A stretch of 43,406 nt of DNA from the NCBI GenBank assembly GCA_016195405.1, contig JACPZP010000123.1:1-43406 (forward strand), read 5' to 3'. Numbering within the stretch: the first letter of the stretch is position 1; each line of letters starts with the position of its first letter. Both the position numbers and the translations under genes were made by a program. The notes below the pieces were generated by a model, which saw only the letters and a program-made list of their open reading frames with translations, made no database searches and was not told where the DNA came from. Source of the DNA: Planctomycetota bacterium (GTDB lineage Bacteria > Planctomycetota > Planctomycetia > Gemmatales > Gemmataceae). Positions 27,144-35,366 of this stretch are shown here, piece by piece.

Positions 27144-28382
27144 ATGACGCGCCGAGTCGTCATTACCGGAATGGGCACGGTCAATCCGCTGGCCCACGAC
27201 ACGCCCAGCTTTTGGCAAGCGCTGCTGGCCGGCAAGAGCGGCATCGCGTTGCTCGAGCAGTTCGACACCACCCATTTCAAAGTCAAATTCGCGGGCGAAG
27301 TCAAGAACTATCACCCCGAGCAAACGCTTGACGGCAGGACCGTGCGCCGGCTGGACCGTTACGCCCAGTTCGGCATGTTGGCGGCCATGGAGGCGGTCAA
27401 GCAGAGCGGACTCGACTTCAAGCGCGAGGATACTTTTCGCTGCGGCGTGATTCTCGGCAGCGGCATCGGCGGACTCAACGAGTATGAAGAGCAGCATGCC
27501 CGCTATCTGCAGAGCGGCCCGGGCAAGATCAGCCCGTTCGTGATTCCGAAAATGATGGGCAACGCGGCGCCGGCCAACATCGCCATCCACTTCGGCCTGT
27601 GCGGGCCCAACACGGCGGTCGCCACCGCGTGCGCCTCGGCCGCCAACGCCATCGGCGACGCCTTCCACACCATCCAACGCGACGAAGCCGACGTGATGCT
27701 CTCGGGCGGCACCGAGGCGGCCATCACGCACATGGGATTGGGCGGATTCGTGTCGGCGCGGGCCTTGTCGATGCGCAACGACAATCCGTCGGCCGCCAGC
27801 CGGCCCTTCGACCGCGACCGCGACGGCTTCGTCTTAAGCGAGGGGGCCGGGTTGATCGTGTTGGAAGAGTACGAGCACGCCCGCAAGCGCGGCGCCCGCA
27901 TGTTGGCCGAGTTACTCGGGGCCGGCAGCACCTGCGACGCGCACAACATCACCGCGCCGCATCCGGAGGGCGTCGGCGCCGTCCGGGCCATGCAGCTCGC
28001 CCTCAAGGAAGCCCGGCTCGCGCCGGTCGACATTCAATACATCAACGCCCACGGCACCAGTACGGAACTGGGCGACGCCGCCGAGACGCGGGCCATCAAG
28101 AAGGTTTTCGGCGATCATGCCCGGCGTCTGGCGATCAGCAGCACCAAGAGCATGATCGGCCATCTACTGGGTGCATCGGGGGGCGTCGAGATCATCGCCA
28201 CGATTCAATCGATCCTGCACAGCGTGGTCCATCCCACCATCAACCTCGAGCATCCCGACCCCGAATGCGATCTGGACTATGTCCCCAACCAGGCACGCGA
28301 AACGCGCGTCCGGTTCGCCATATCCAACAGCTTCGGCTTCGGCGGGCATAATTGCTGCGTGGCTGTCGGGGCAGTGAGCTAA
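27144..28382 (+). CDS. fabF: Beta-ketoacyl-ACP synthase II
   Basis: FabF condenses malonyl-ACP with acyl-ACP in chain elongation. The 412-aa protein has Cys163 in TACASAAN, His303 in NAHGTST and His340 in MIGHLLGASG, the same numbers as E. coli FabF, plus a standard C-terminus (FAISNSFGFGGHN). GGAGAG lies about 10 nt before the ATG. It follows acpP directly. Its stop codon is only 2 nt from the stop of the convergent FHA gene. Confidence 0.97.
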   Translation: MTRRVVITGMGTVNPLAHDTPSFWQALLAGKSGIALLEQFDTTHFKVKFAGEVKNYHPEQTLDGRTVRRLDRYAQFGMLAAMEAVKQSGLDFKREDTFRCGVILGSGIGGLNEYEEQHARYLQSGPGKISPFVIPKMMGNAAPANIAIHFGLCGPNTAVATACASAANAIGDAFHTIQRDEADVMLSGGTEAAITHMGLGGFVSARALSMRNDNPSAASRPFDRDRDGFVLSEGAGLIVLEEYEHARKRGARMLAELLGAGSTCDAHNITAPHPEGVGAVRAMQLALKEARLAPVDIQYINAHGTSTELGDAAETRAIKKVFGDHARRLAISSTKSMIGHLLGASGGVEIIATIQSILHSVVHPTINLEHPDPECDLDYVPNQARETRVRFAISNSFGFGGHNCCVAVGAVS

Positions 28383-28384
28383 GA

Positions 28385-28861
28385 TCACACGTCCTTTTTC
28401 TTCTTCTCCGCTTTCCTCGCCTCCATCGGATAGTTCAGCACGGTGCTTTCGTATTCGCTGTCATCGTCGAGGCCGACCAGCTTGTCCGCCGTTGAGGTCT
28501 TGAGCAGGATTTCGGCGGCTTGACTGTCGGAAATCGATTTAGCGGATCTTTCCTCTTCGGTCTGAACGGCCTCGATCTGCACTTCCACGACCAAGGGTCC
28601 GATTTGCAACTGGTCGCCGTGGTTTAGGTCTTGGTCATCGACGATTTTTCGCTCGTTAACATAGGTTCCGTTGGTGCTGCCGAGATCGTGAATCCAGACG
28701 CGACCCGGACGTGTCATAATGGCGCAGTGGTGGACGCTGACCTTGGAGCTGGTCACCTGAAGATGGCTATGCCGGTTGCGGCCGATGAGAAATCTCTGGC
28801 GGTTGACCGCGACGACCTTGCCGGCGTGATGGCCCTTGGTTACCCGCAAGCTAACTTTCAT
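28385..28861 (-). CDS. FHA-domain protein
   Basis: A 158-aa cytoplasmic protein whose N-terminal half is a forkhead-associated domain that binds phosphothreonine peptides. Visible family residues are GR at 27-28, S39, H44/H45 and DLGSTNGTYVN near 59-69. The C-terminal half is acidic then Lys-rich (EARKAEKKKKDV), without a recognised domain. No kinase is adjacent, so its partner is unknown. GGAGG sits shortly upstream of the ATG. It is convergent with fabF, and its upstream region carries a 19-bp tandem repeat shared with the divergent gene at 29187. Confidence 0.92.
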   Translation of the reverse strand: MKVSLRVTKGHHAGKVVAVNRQRFLIGRNRHSHLQVTSSKVSVHHCAIMTRPGRVWIHDLGSTNGTYVNERKIVDDQDLNHGDQLQIGPLVVEVQIEAVQTEEERSAKSISDSQAAEILLKTSTADKLVGLDDDSEYESTVLNYPMEARKAEKKKKDV

Positions 28862-28962
28862 AGTATTTCCTCCTTAGTCCCATCGGACTGCGTTGACCAT
28901 AATGTACCGAGTTTGCCTTCTCCAGCACAAGAAAAAATCTTACCGATGGACGCCATCGCCGC

Positions 28963-29061
28963 GACGCTCGTCTCAGACGATGTTGCTCGTCTCAGACGAT
29001 GTTGCTCGTCTCAGACGATGTTGCTCGTCTCAGACGATGTTGCTCGTCTCAGACGATTGCG
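28963..29061. repeat. 19-bp tandem repeat between divergent genes
   Basis: GACGATGTTGCTCGTCTCA occurs four times in perfect head-to-tail copies at 28976-28994, 28995-29013, 29014-29032 and 29033-29051. Partial copies flank it on both sides (28963-28975 and from 29052). TCGTCT and AGACGA within and between units are reverse complements, so the array can fold into many alternative hairpins. It lies about 100 nt upstream of the FHA gene and 130 nt upstream of the cytochrome-domain gene. Confidence 0.95.
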
Positions 29062-29186
29062 AGCGAACGGCCGGCGCGTTACAGTGAAGGCTTGGCCAAC
29101 GTTGCTTGCCAACCCATGACCGGTCAAAACTCCGGTCGCTTACGCTCCCGGCTCGCCTGACCCCGTCCCACCTTCGGAACTTCGCC

Positions 29187-31598
29187 ATGCGTCTTGCCGC
29201 TGTTTTCCTTGTGCTGGCTATTTCGCCGGCCCGGGACCATTCAGCTTGTGGCCAATCACCCGTGGGCCAGTCCAAGGCCATCGAGTTCAATCGCGATATC
29301 CGGCCAATCCTATCGGACGCCTGTTTCCTCTGCCACGGGCCCGCCAAGGGTGCGCGCAAGGGCGGCCTGCGCTTCGACAATTCGGAGGGCGCTTTCGCGG
29401 ACTTGGGCGGCTACAAGGCCATCGTTCCCGGCAGCCTCAACGACAGCCGCATGTGGCAGCGCATCAACGAGAAGGACCCGGAAAAGCAGATGCCGCCGCC
29501 GAAATCGGGACGCAAGCTGTTGGCCAAGCAGATTGAGTTGTTGGGACTTTGGATCGAGCAGGGAGCGAAGTGGGAGAGTCACTGGGGTTTCAACCCACCC
29601 AAACGGCCGCCGCTGCCAGTCGTGAAGAATGCCGACTGGTGCAAGAACCCCGTGGACCGCTTCGTCCTGGCCAGGCTCGAACGCGAAGGGCTGCAAGGTG
29701 CGGCCGAAGCGACGAAAGAAACCATGATTCGCCGGGTGACGCTCGACCTGACTGGGCTGCCACCGACGATTTCCGAGATCGACGCTTTCTTGCGAGACAC
29801 TTCGCCTGGGGCCTATGAAAAAGTGGTCGAGCGCCTCTTGGCTTCGCCGCGCTACGGTGAGCGCATGGTGCTGGAATGGCTCGACTCCGCCCGCTACGCC
29901 GACTCCAACGGCTACCAGACCGACGGCGCGCGCGCGATGTGGCCATGGCGGGACTGGGTCATCGACGCGCTCAACAAGAACATGCCGTTCGATCAGTTCA
30001 CCATCGAGCAGATCGCCGGCGACATGCTGCCCAACCCCACCGTCGCCCAGAAAGTCGCCACCGGCTTTCACCGCAATCACATGCTCAACGGCGAAGGCGG
30101 CCGAATCGCCGAGGAATCGCGGGTCGACTACGTCGTCGATCGTGTCGACACGACGTTCACGGTCTGGCTCGGGCTGACCGCAGGGTGCGCCCGCTGCCAC
30201 GATCACAAGTACGACCCCTTGCCGCAGAAAGAGTACTACCAACTCTACGCGTACTTCAACCAAATCGCGGAATCCGGCGGAGTCGACCGGCGCAACAACA
30301 CGGCGGCGCCGGTAATCGAGCTGCCGACCGAGGAGCAGTCGAAAAAGATTGAAGATGCACGCGAGAAGCTCCACCGGCTCATAGGCGATTATTTCCTGGG
30401 CCGCATCGCCAAGGACGCGGATGTAAAAAAGGCTTTTAAGAGCGCCAAGAAGGAATTAACGGATGCGCAAAACGCGGTGGTCATCACGATGATCATGGAG
30501 GAACGCAAGGAGCCTCGCGAGACGTTCGTTTTGGTTCGCGGCCTTTACAACAAGTACGCCGACAAGGTCGGCGCGGGCATCCCGAAGTCGCTGCCACACC
30601 TGCCGAAAGGAGCGCCAAACAATCGTCTGGGCTTCGCGAAGTGGCTGGTCGACCGCGATAACCCCTTGACGGCGCGAGTCATCGTCAATCGCTATTGGCA
30701 GATGTTCTTCGGCGCGGGCCTGGTAAAAACCAGCGAGGACTTCGGCGCCCAAGGCGAAACGCCGAGCCATCCGGAGCTGCTCGACTGGATGGCCAGCGAG
30801 TTCATGGCCCCCTCACCCCAACCCTCTCCCCCGAGGGGCGAGGGGGGTCCGCACGCCTGGGACGTGAAGGCCATGCACCGGCTTATCGTCACGAGCGCGG
30901 CTTACCGCCAAAGCACGCGCGTCGGACCGGCGATCCTCGAAAAAGACCCCGATAATCGCTTGCTAACCCGGGGACCCCGTTCGCGGCTCAACGCGTTCCT
31001 GTTGCGCGATCAGGCGTTGGCGCTTAGCGGCCTCTTGGTGGAAAAAATGGGCGGTCCGCCAGTACGACCCTATCAGCCGCCGGGAATTTGGGAGGACTTC
31101 AGCTTCAACCAGATTCGCTACACGCAGGACAAAGGCGAGAAACTCTACCGCCGCAGCTTGTACACGTTCTGGCGACGCTCGATTGGCCCACCCAACATGT
31201 TCGACACCGCGGCCAGGCAAGTTTGCACGGTGAGGCAGCCGCGCACCAACACTCCTCTGCACGCGCTCACGTTGCTCAATGACGTGACATATGTCGAAGC
31301 CGCCCGTGTGTGGGCGCAACGGCTGATGAAGGAGGGCGGCAAGACTCCAGTGCAACGCCTGCATCTCGCCTTCCGCATGGTCACGGCACGGCAGCCGACC
31401 GCCGCCGAGCAAACGGTGTTGCTACGCGGATTTGAGCGGGCGCTCGCGCAATATCAGAATGACCGCGAAGGCGCGCTGAAGCTCGTGAGCACCGGCGAAT
31501 ATCCGCGTGATGCCCATCTCGATGTCGCCGAGTTAGCCGCATACACGGCCGTGACGAGCATGATCTTGAATCTCGATGAAGCGCTGACAAAAGAGTAA
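29187..31598 (+). CDS. Secreted cytochrome-type (PSCyt1) protein with DUF1549 and DUF1553 domains
   Basis: The 803-aa protein is of a class frequent in Planctomycetes. It begins with a signal peptide (MRLAAVFLVLAISPA). A c-type heme motif CFLCH (46-50) lies in the N-terminal PSCyt1 part, and a second CxxCH occurs at 334-338 (CARCHDHKYDP) inside the DUF1549-type region (about 150-355). The DUF1553-type region runs from about 515 to 780 (FAKWLVDRDNPLTARVIVNR, DVKAMHRLIVTSAAYR). Function is unproven; a role in polysaccharide or sulfate-ester metabolism is often proposed. The usual DUF1501 partner is absent. An ATG 81 nt upstream is less likely because the signal peptide starts here. Residues about 541-554 are encoded by a palindromic repeat. 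Confidence 0.9.
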   Translation: MRLAAVFLVLAISPARDHSACGQSPVGQSKAIEFNRDIRPILSDACFLCHGPAKGARKGGLRFDNSEGAFADLGGYKAIVPGSLNDSRMWQRINEKDPEKQMPPPKSGRKLLAKQIELLGLWIEQGAKWESHWGFNPPKRPPLPVVKNADWCKNPVDRFVLARLEREGLQGAAEATKETMIRRVTLDLTGLPPTISEIDAFLRDTSPGAYEKVVERLLASPRYGERMVLEWLDSARYADSNGYQTDGARAMWPWRDWVIDALNKNMPFDQFTIEQIAGDMLPNPTVAQKVATGFHRNHMLNGEGGRIAEESRVDYVVDRVDTTFTVWLGLTAGCARCHDHKYDPLPQKEYYQLYAYFNQIAESGGVDRRNNTAAPVIELPTEEQSKKIEDAREKLHRLIGDYFLGRIAKDADVKKAFKSAKKELTDAQNAVVITMIMEERKEPRETFVLVRGLYNKYADKVGAGIPKSLPHLPKGAPNNRLGFAKWLVDRDNPLTARVIVNRYWQMFFGAGLVKTSEDFGAQGETPSHPELLDWMASEFMAPSPQPSPPRGEGGPHAWDVKAMHRLIVTSAAYRQSTRVGPAILEKDPDNRLLTRGPRSRLNAFLLRDQALALSGLLVEKMGGPPVRPYQPPGIWEDFSFNQIRYTQDKGEKLYRRSLYTFWRRSIGPPNMFDTAARQVCTVRQPRTNTPLHALTLLNDVTYVEAARVWAQRLMKEGGKTPVQRLHLAFRMVTARQPTAAEQTVLLRGFERALAQYQNDREGALKLVSTGEYPRDAHLDVAELAAYTAVTSMILNLDEALTKE
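30807..30848. repeat. Palindromic element in frame within the cytochrome-domain gene
   Basis: GCCCCCTCACCCCAACCCTC followed by TCCCCCGAGGGGCGAGGGGG. It is the same family as the elements at 21104 and 21465 in mod and is read here as APSPQPSPPRGEGG between GETPSHPELLDWMASEFM and WDVKAMHRLI of the DUF1553 region. The frame stays open. Confidence 0.8.
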
Positions 31599-31606
31599 AA
31601 GCGCCA

Positions 31607-32590
31607 ATGAGAACCATGATACTCTCGGCCTCGGGTCAGCCTCTTCAGTTAACCGAATTACCCGTTCCTGATCCAGGTCAGGAACAGATCCTGATCCGGA
31701 TCCGGGCTTGCGGTGTCTGTCGAACCGACCTGCACGTGGTGGACGGCGAATTGCCTCATCCAAAACTACCGCTGGTCCCCGGTCACGAAATCGTCGGCGA
31801 AGTCGCGGCCCTGGGAAGCAAAGTCGAGCGCTTCCGTGTGGGCGATCGCGTCGGCGTTCCGTGGCTCGGATACACCTGCGGCGACTGTCGTTTTTGCCTG
31901 GCCGGGAAGGAAAATCTTTGCGATCGGGCACGCTTCACCGGCTACCAGATCGACGGCGGCTACGCGGAATACACTGTAGCCGATCAGCGCTTTTGCTTTG
32001 CATTACCTGTTGAATATGACGCTCCGCATGCGGCGCCACTCCTTTGCGCGGGACTGATCGGCTACCGCGCTTTGGTGATGGCCCGAGATGCCGAACGCCT
32101 CGGAATCTATGGGTTCGGCGCCGCGGCCCACATCATTGCCCAGGTCGCCCGCTACCAGGGGCGAAACGTGTTTGCCTTCACGCGGCCGGGCGACATGGAA
32201 GGGCAACAATTCGCTCGCGATCTTGGCGCGGTTTGGGCGGGCTCTTCGGAAGTTGCGCCTCCAGAGGAACTCGACGCGGCCATCCTGTTCGCGCCGGTCG
32301 GCGCGCTTATCCCCGCCGCACTCCGGGCGCTCGCCAAGGGCGGAACCGTGGTCTGTGCCGGCATCCACATGAGCGACATTCCGTCGTTTCCGTATCGGCT
32401 TCTGTGGGGCGAGCGGATCGTCCGTTCCGTCGCTAATCTGACTCGGCGCGACGGTGAGGAGTTTCTGGCCCTTGCGCCCAAAGTGCCGGTGCGAACCGAA
32501 GTGGAGACTTTTCCATTGGAGCAAGCCAATCTGGCGCTCGAACGGTTACGCGGCGGGAAGATTCGTGGGGCAGCGGTTTTGTTGACTTGA
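31607..32590 (+). CDS. Zinc-dependent alcohol dehydrogenase
   Basis: A 327-aa medium-chain dehydrogenase that would oxidise an alcohol with NAD(P)+. Catalytic zinc ligands are C38 (in CGVCRTDLH), H60-E61 (in PGHEIVG) and probably C147 (in LLCAGLIGY). The structural zinc site is C91, C94, C97 and C105. The cofactor fold shows GIYGFGAAAHIIAQVA. All zinc ligands are present, so it looks active; the substrate cannot be told from sequence. It starts 8 nt after the cytochrome-domain gene, so the two may form one transcript, though the functional link is unclear. Confidence 0.93.
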   Translation: MRTMILSASGQPLQLTELPVPDPGQEQILIRIRACGVCRTDLHVVDGELPHPKLPLVPGHEIVGEVAALGSKVERFRVGDRVGVPWLGYTCGDCRFCLAGKENLCDRARFTGYQIDGGYAEYTVADQRFCFALPVEYDAPHAAPLLCAGLIGYRALVMARDAERLGIYGFGAAAHIIAQVARYQGRNVFAFTRPGDMEGQQFARDLGAVWAGSSEVAPPEELDAAILFAPVGALIPAALRALAKGGTVVCAGIHMSDIPSFPYRLLWGERIVRSVANLTRRDGEEFLALAPKVPVRTEVETFPLEQANLALERLRGGKIRGAAVLLT

Positions 32591-32612
32591 GCGCGTCTCG
32601 GTGCCAAGTTAC

Positions 32613-32671
32613 CCCACAGATTGTTACCTCACAGATTGTTACCCTGCAGATTCGCTGCGCTCATCTGTGGG
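32613..32671. repeat. Inverted and short tandem repeat between convergent genes
   Basis: CCCACAGAT (32613-32621) is the reverse complement of ATCTGTGGG (32663-32671), and ACAGATTGTTACC occurs twice in between, followed by a third partial CAGATT. It lies between two convergent genes (stops at 32590 and 32690). It may act as a bidirectional terminator or be a small mobile palindrome. Confidence 0.6.
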
Positions 32672-32689
32672 CTTGGAATCGCGGCGGCG

Positions 32690-33832
32690 CTAGCGGTAGA
32701 AGCGGATGAGGGCCAGGATCAGAATGGGCGCAGCCATGACGAGGGCCAAGATCATTGGGATGCGCATGGCGGCTCGCGCGGAACGCCTCTTCGCGAACGC
32801 CACGAGTCCGGGCTCCAGGATCAAATCGCTGAGACATCCGAGCGAGAACAGGCCGCCCAGCACCACAGTGGGAATGCGGAAGTTGTGGCTGGAGTCGAAG
32901 TCGATTAGCGTACCCAGGAAGCCGGGCAAGAGTGGGCCGTAACACGCGCCCACCAGCCAGAAGCCCACGTAGCCGCTGCTGCGCGCGAAGGCCCCGCTGA
33001 GATTGCCCAAGACCATCGACGAAACCACGAGCAAGGTTAACAGCGCCCAAACTTCATATCCGGGAGTGACGATCCAGGCGAAGGCGACGCGCATGAGGAG
33101 GAACGCGAGCCAAAAGCCTATCAGCAGGCGCACGATCGCGCGGCCGCGGTAGCCTAACTCCGCCAGATAAGGCTGGGTCCAAACATCGAGCGACCGGTCG
33201 AGCGGGAAATAAAGTAGGGTCGGAATGGCCAAAAGCCAAAGCCGTGGATCGTGCAGGACGCCCTCAAAAAGCAGGGGTTCCTTGGTGAATTCAATCTGAT
33301 GCTGGCAAAAGATGGACAGGCCCGCCGGCACAATGCACAAGAGAGCAAGGAAAACCAACGTCTGACGAAAGCCGAGATAACGAATGAGCGGGGGAACGAC
33401 GTAGGGGGTCAACAACGCCCCAACGCCGATGAAGGCGAATCCAAGCGTAAGGGCGCCCGCGGCGTTGTTCGTTTGGTTTGGAAAGATCGCCGTCGCCATG
33501 AGAACCAGGCCGGCGGTTGTGACCCCTGCCCCGCCGGCAGCGATGGTGAAGATAGCCCAGGGGAGCATGGTGCGTGATTGGGTCAAGAAGGCGACGCCGA
33601 CTCCCAGCGCCAGGCTGCCGAAAAAGAGGACGGAGGCCAGGGCCGGCAGATCGCACAGCCAGCCCGCAAGCAGCAGAAGCGGCGCGGAAAGTAGTGTGTA
33701 AAGGCGAGTCAAACGCCGGCCGTGCTTCTCGTCCAAGCCGTGGCGCTCTTCCAAGGCCGGCCGAACGCTTTCCACAAACGAATGCAGTAGGCCTATGGCG
33801 AGGGCGCAGGAAATGCTGGTGGCGAGGAGCAT
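32690..33832 (-). CDS. MFS transporter
   Basis: A 380-aa inner-membrane protein with 11-12 hydrophobic spans in two halves around a central loop. A basic GRRLTRLYT segment follows span 1, as in major facilitator loops. Substrate is unknown. The start is MLLATSISCALAIGLLHSF. It is followed by the zinc alcohol dehydrogenase on the opposite strand and preceded by a 56-aa membrane protein on the same strand, 63 nt away. Confidence 0.85.
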   Translation of the reverse strand: MLLATSISCALAIGLLHSFVESVRPALEERHGLDEKHGRRLTRLYTLLSAPLLLLAGWLCDLPALASVLFFGSLALGVGVAFLTQSRTMLPWAIFTIAAGGAGVTTAGLVLMATAIFPNQTNNAAGALTLGFAFIGVGALLTPYVVPPLIRYLGFRQTLVFLALLCIVPAGLSIFCQHQIEFTKEPLLFEGVLHDPRLWLLAIPTLLYFPLDRSLDVWTQPYLAELGYRGRAIVRLLIGFWLAFLLMRVAFAWIVTPGYEVWALLTLLVVSSMVLGNLSGAFARSSGYVGFWLVGACYGPLLPGFLGTLIDFDSSHNFRIPTVVLGGLFSLGCLSDLILEPGLVAFAKRRSARAAMRIPMILALVMAAPILILALIRFYR

Positions 33833-33895
33833 AAAGGTGCGGCACTCAATGTTGCATTAAGCATGGGTGCTACGGCGGATCGGCTACTTCTGCGG

Positions 33896-34066
33896 CTACT
33901 TTTGCGGCGCGACGGCTGAAGGTTTTTGCGTCGGCGGATTGCCGGAATACTGGCTGTAATCCAGAAACAAGAGGGCGCAGCCCGCGATCAGGGCGATCAA
34001 GCTGATGGCCAACATGCCCGTGAAGGCGTCGTTGGTGGCCGGAGCGTCGGTGGCAGTGCGCGCCAT
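33896..34066 (-). CDS. Small single-span membrane protein
   Basis: A 56-aa frame too short for most gene finders: MARTATDAPATNDAFTGMLA, one membrane span (about 18-36, ISLIALIAGCALLFL), then a short Pro/Ala/Lys tail ending SAVAPQK. GGGGGAG lies 7 nt before the ATG, a good ribosome site. I do not recognise the family. It lies between the MFS gene and the coiled-coil gene, all on the minus strand, so it may belong to either transcript. Confidence 0.7.
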   Translation of the reverse strand: MARTATDAPATNDAFTGMLAISLIALIAGCALLFLDYSQYSGNPPTQKPSAVAPQK

Positions 34067-34108
34067 TGGGAAACTCCCCCTGTGAAATTCCGAAGCACTT
34101 CGAGACCT

Positions 34109-34176
34109 GTAGCCGCAGCCTTCAGGCTGCGATCAACGCACGTTAGAACCTAACGCAGGTTAAAACCTGCGGCTAC
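34109..34176. repeat. Inverted repeat with two inner hairpins
   Basis: GTAGCCGCAG (34109-34118) is the reverse complement of CTGCGGCTAC (34167-34176). The inner arms CAGCCTTCAGGCTG and GCAGGTTAAAACCTGC can each form their own hairpin. It lies between the coiled-coil gene and the 56-aa gene and looks like a planctomycete-style REP or terminator element. Confidence 0.7.
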
Positions 34177-34191
34177 CAGATCACCACGAGA

Positions 34192-35079
34192 TTACGGTTG
34201 ATTCAACGAGCTGGCGACGGTATCGCCCTCGCGCAGGGCGACTCGGCCCGTCGAAACGCTCGATGACATCAGCCGCCCGACTGCCCGGTGATGATCGGTC
34301 TCGACGATGCGGATCATGCCCAGATACTGCGGCCGGGGATCCATGCGATAGACCTCGAGCGTGTGGTTTTTCTGCAGGCCGTTGTCGCTGCCGAGCGAAA
34401 TCCGGACCAGCCCCTTGTCCGCGGGATCGACTGTCTCGATCTTGCCGCGCACATAGGTTGAGGGCGGATTGGCCTGGTTGGCGTCGCGGATGATGCTCCC
34501 ATCCGGTGTTGGGGCCACCCCTGATTGGTATTTCGCTAATTGCTTGAGGACCTTTTGATGTTCTTCCAAAATCACTTCATTGCGGTCCTGCATGCTCTTG
34601 GTCTGGACCGTCATGTTGATGTTGTCGGTGCGTAGCCGTTTGTTCTCGCTTTGCAGGTTGGCGATGTCCTGCTCGCGCTTGGAGACCGTGGCCACGATTC
34701 CTTTGATTTCTTCCTTCATGCGAATCGCCTCGGCCTGGGCTACTTTGGTGGTTAGCTCAGCCGCGGTAAGCTTGACGACGGCGTCATCGCGTTCGATCTT
34801 GTAGTTCTCGATTTTGATCTTGGAGGCCACTTCGGCATCCACCAGATCCTGCGTCACCTTGTCCACCTGGGCTCGCGCCAGGGTTAGCTCATTGTTCAGC
34901 TTCGCCAGCGCGGCCGGGAGTAGGCCACTACTCACTCCCATTACGTCCGTATCGCGTTTGATCTGGTCGTAGGAGTTCTTCCAATTGGTGCGGGTCGCGA
35001 AGTCGATGACCAGAAAACCCCCCGTAATGAGGGCGAACACCAAGTTGAGGATCACCAAGATTTTGCCAACAGTATTCAT
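34192..35079 (-). CDS. Membrane-anchored coiled-coil protein
   Basis: A 295-aa protein with an N-terminal membrane span (about 6-27, ILVILNLVFALITGGFLVI), then a long coiled coil (about 55-185, rich in Lys, Glu, Leu, Ala), then a small C-terminal region with beta character (VRISLGSDNGLQKNHTLEVY). The architecture suggests a cell-envelope or scaffold role, but I do not recognise the family. GGAAGGGACC leads into the ATG, a good ribosome site. Its nearest neighbours are the 56-aa membrane protein downstream and the spermidine-synthase-like tandem upstream, all on the same strand. Confidence 0.8.
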   Translation of the reverse strand: MNTVGKILVILNLVFALITGGFLVIDFATRTNWKNSYDQIKRDTDVMGVSSGLLPAALAKLNNELTLARAQVDKVTQDLVDAEVASKIKIENYKIERDDAVVKLTAAELTTKVAQAEAIRMKEEIKGIVATVSKREQDIANLQSENKRLRTDNINMTVQTKSMQDRNEVILEEHQKVLKQLAKYQSGVAPTPDGSIIRDANQANPPSTYVRGKIETVDPADKGLVRISLGSDNGLQKNHTLEVYRMDPRPQYLGMIRIVETDHHRAVGRLMSSSVSTGRVALREGDTVASSLNQP

Positions 35080-35301
35080 GGTCCCTTCCTTCCAGTGCGT
35101 CGAATCTGGAAAATCATCCAGGCTCCCCGCGAACGCTGTCTGGAGCGCGCTTTGTACGCTAAGTTTTCCCCGGAATTGAGGCGGTGCTTATGCCGTTTCG
35201 AATAACCCTTGTCAACCGCAATTTGGGGCCGATTTGAGTTGTTTTTATTATGGCAGGCGCAAAATGGGAATGCCAGGGGAATCTGGGCAACATGCTTTAC
35301 G

Positions 35302-35355
35302 TTTAGCGGGGAGCCGCAAGCGACCGGCGCCGGTCGCCTGCGGCTCCCCGCTAAA
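35302..35355. terminator. Long palindrome after the spermidine-synthase-like gene
   Basis: TTTAGCGGGGAGCCGCA... (35302-35328) pairs with ...GCGGCTCCCCGCTAAA (35329-35355): arms of 27 bp with one mismatch and almost no loop. It begins 12 nt past the stop of the minus-strand gene that ends at 35367. Its position fits a terminator or 3'-end-stabilising hairpin, and its symmetry fits a REP-type element. The rest of 35080-35301 shows nothing I can name. Confidence 0.7.
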
Positions 35356-35366
35356 CTCCTGGGCGA

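Noticed and set aside
28976..29051. CRISPR array suspicion for the 19-bp repeats
   Set aside because: The copies are head-to-tail with no spacers and the unit is too short.
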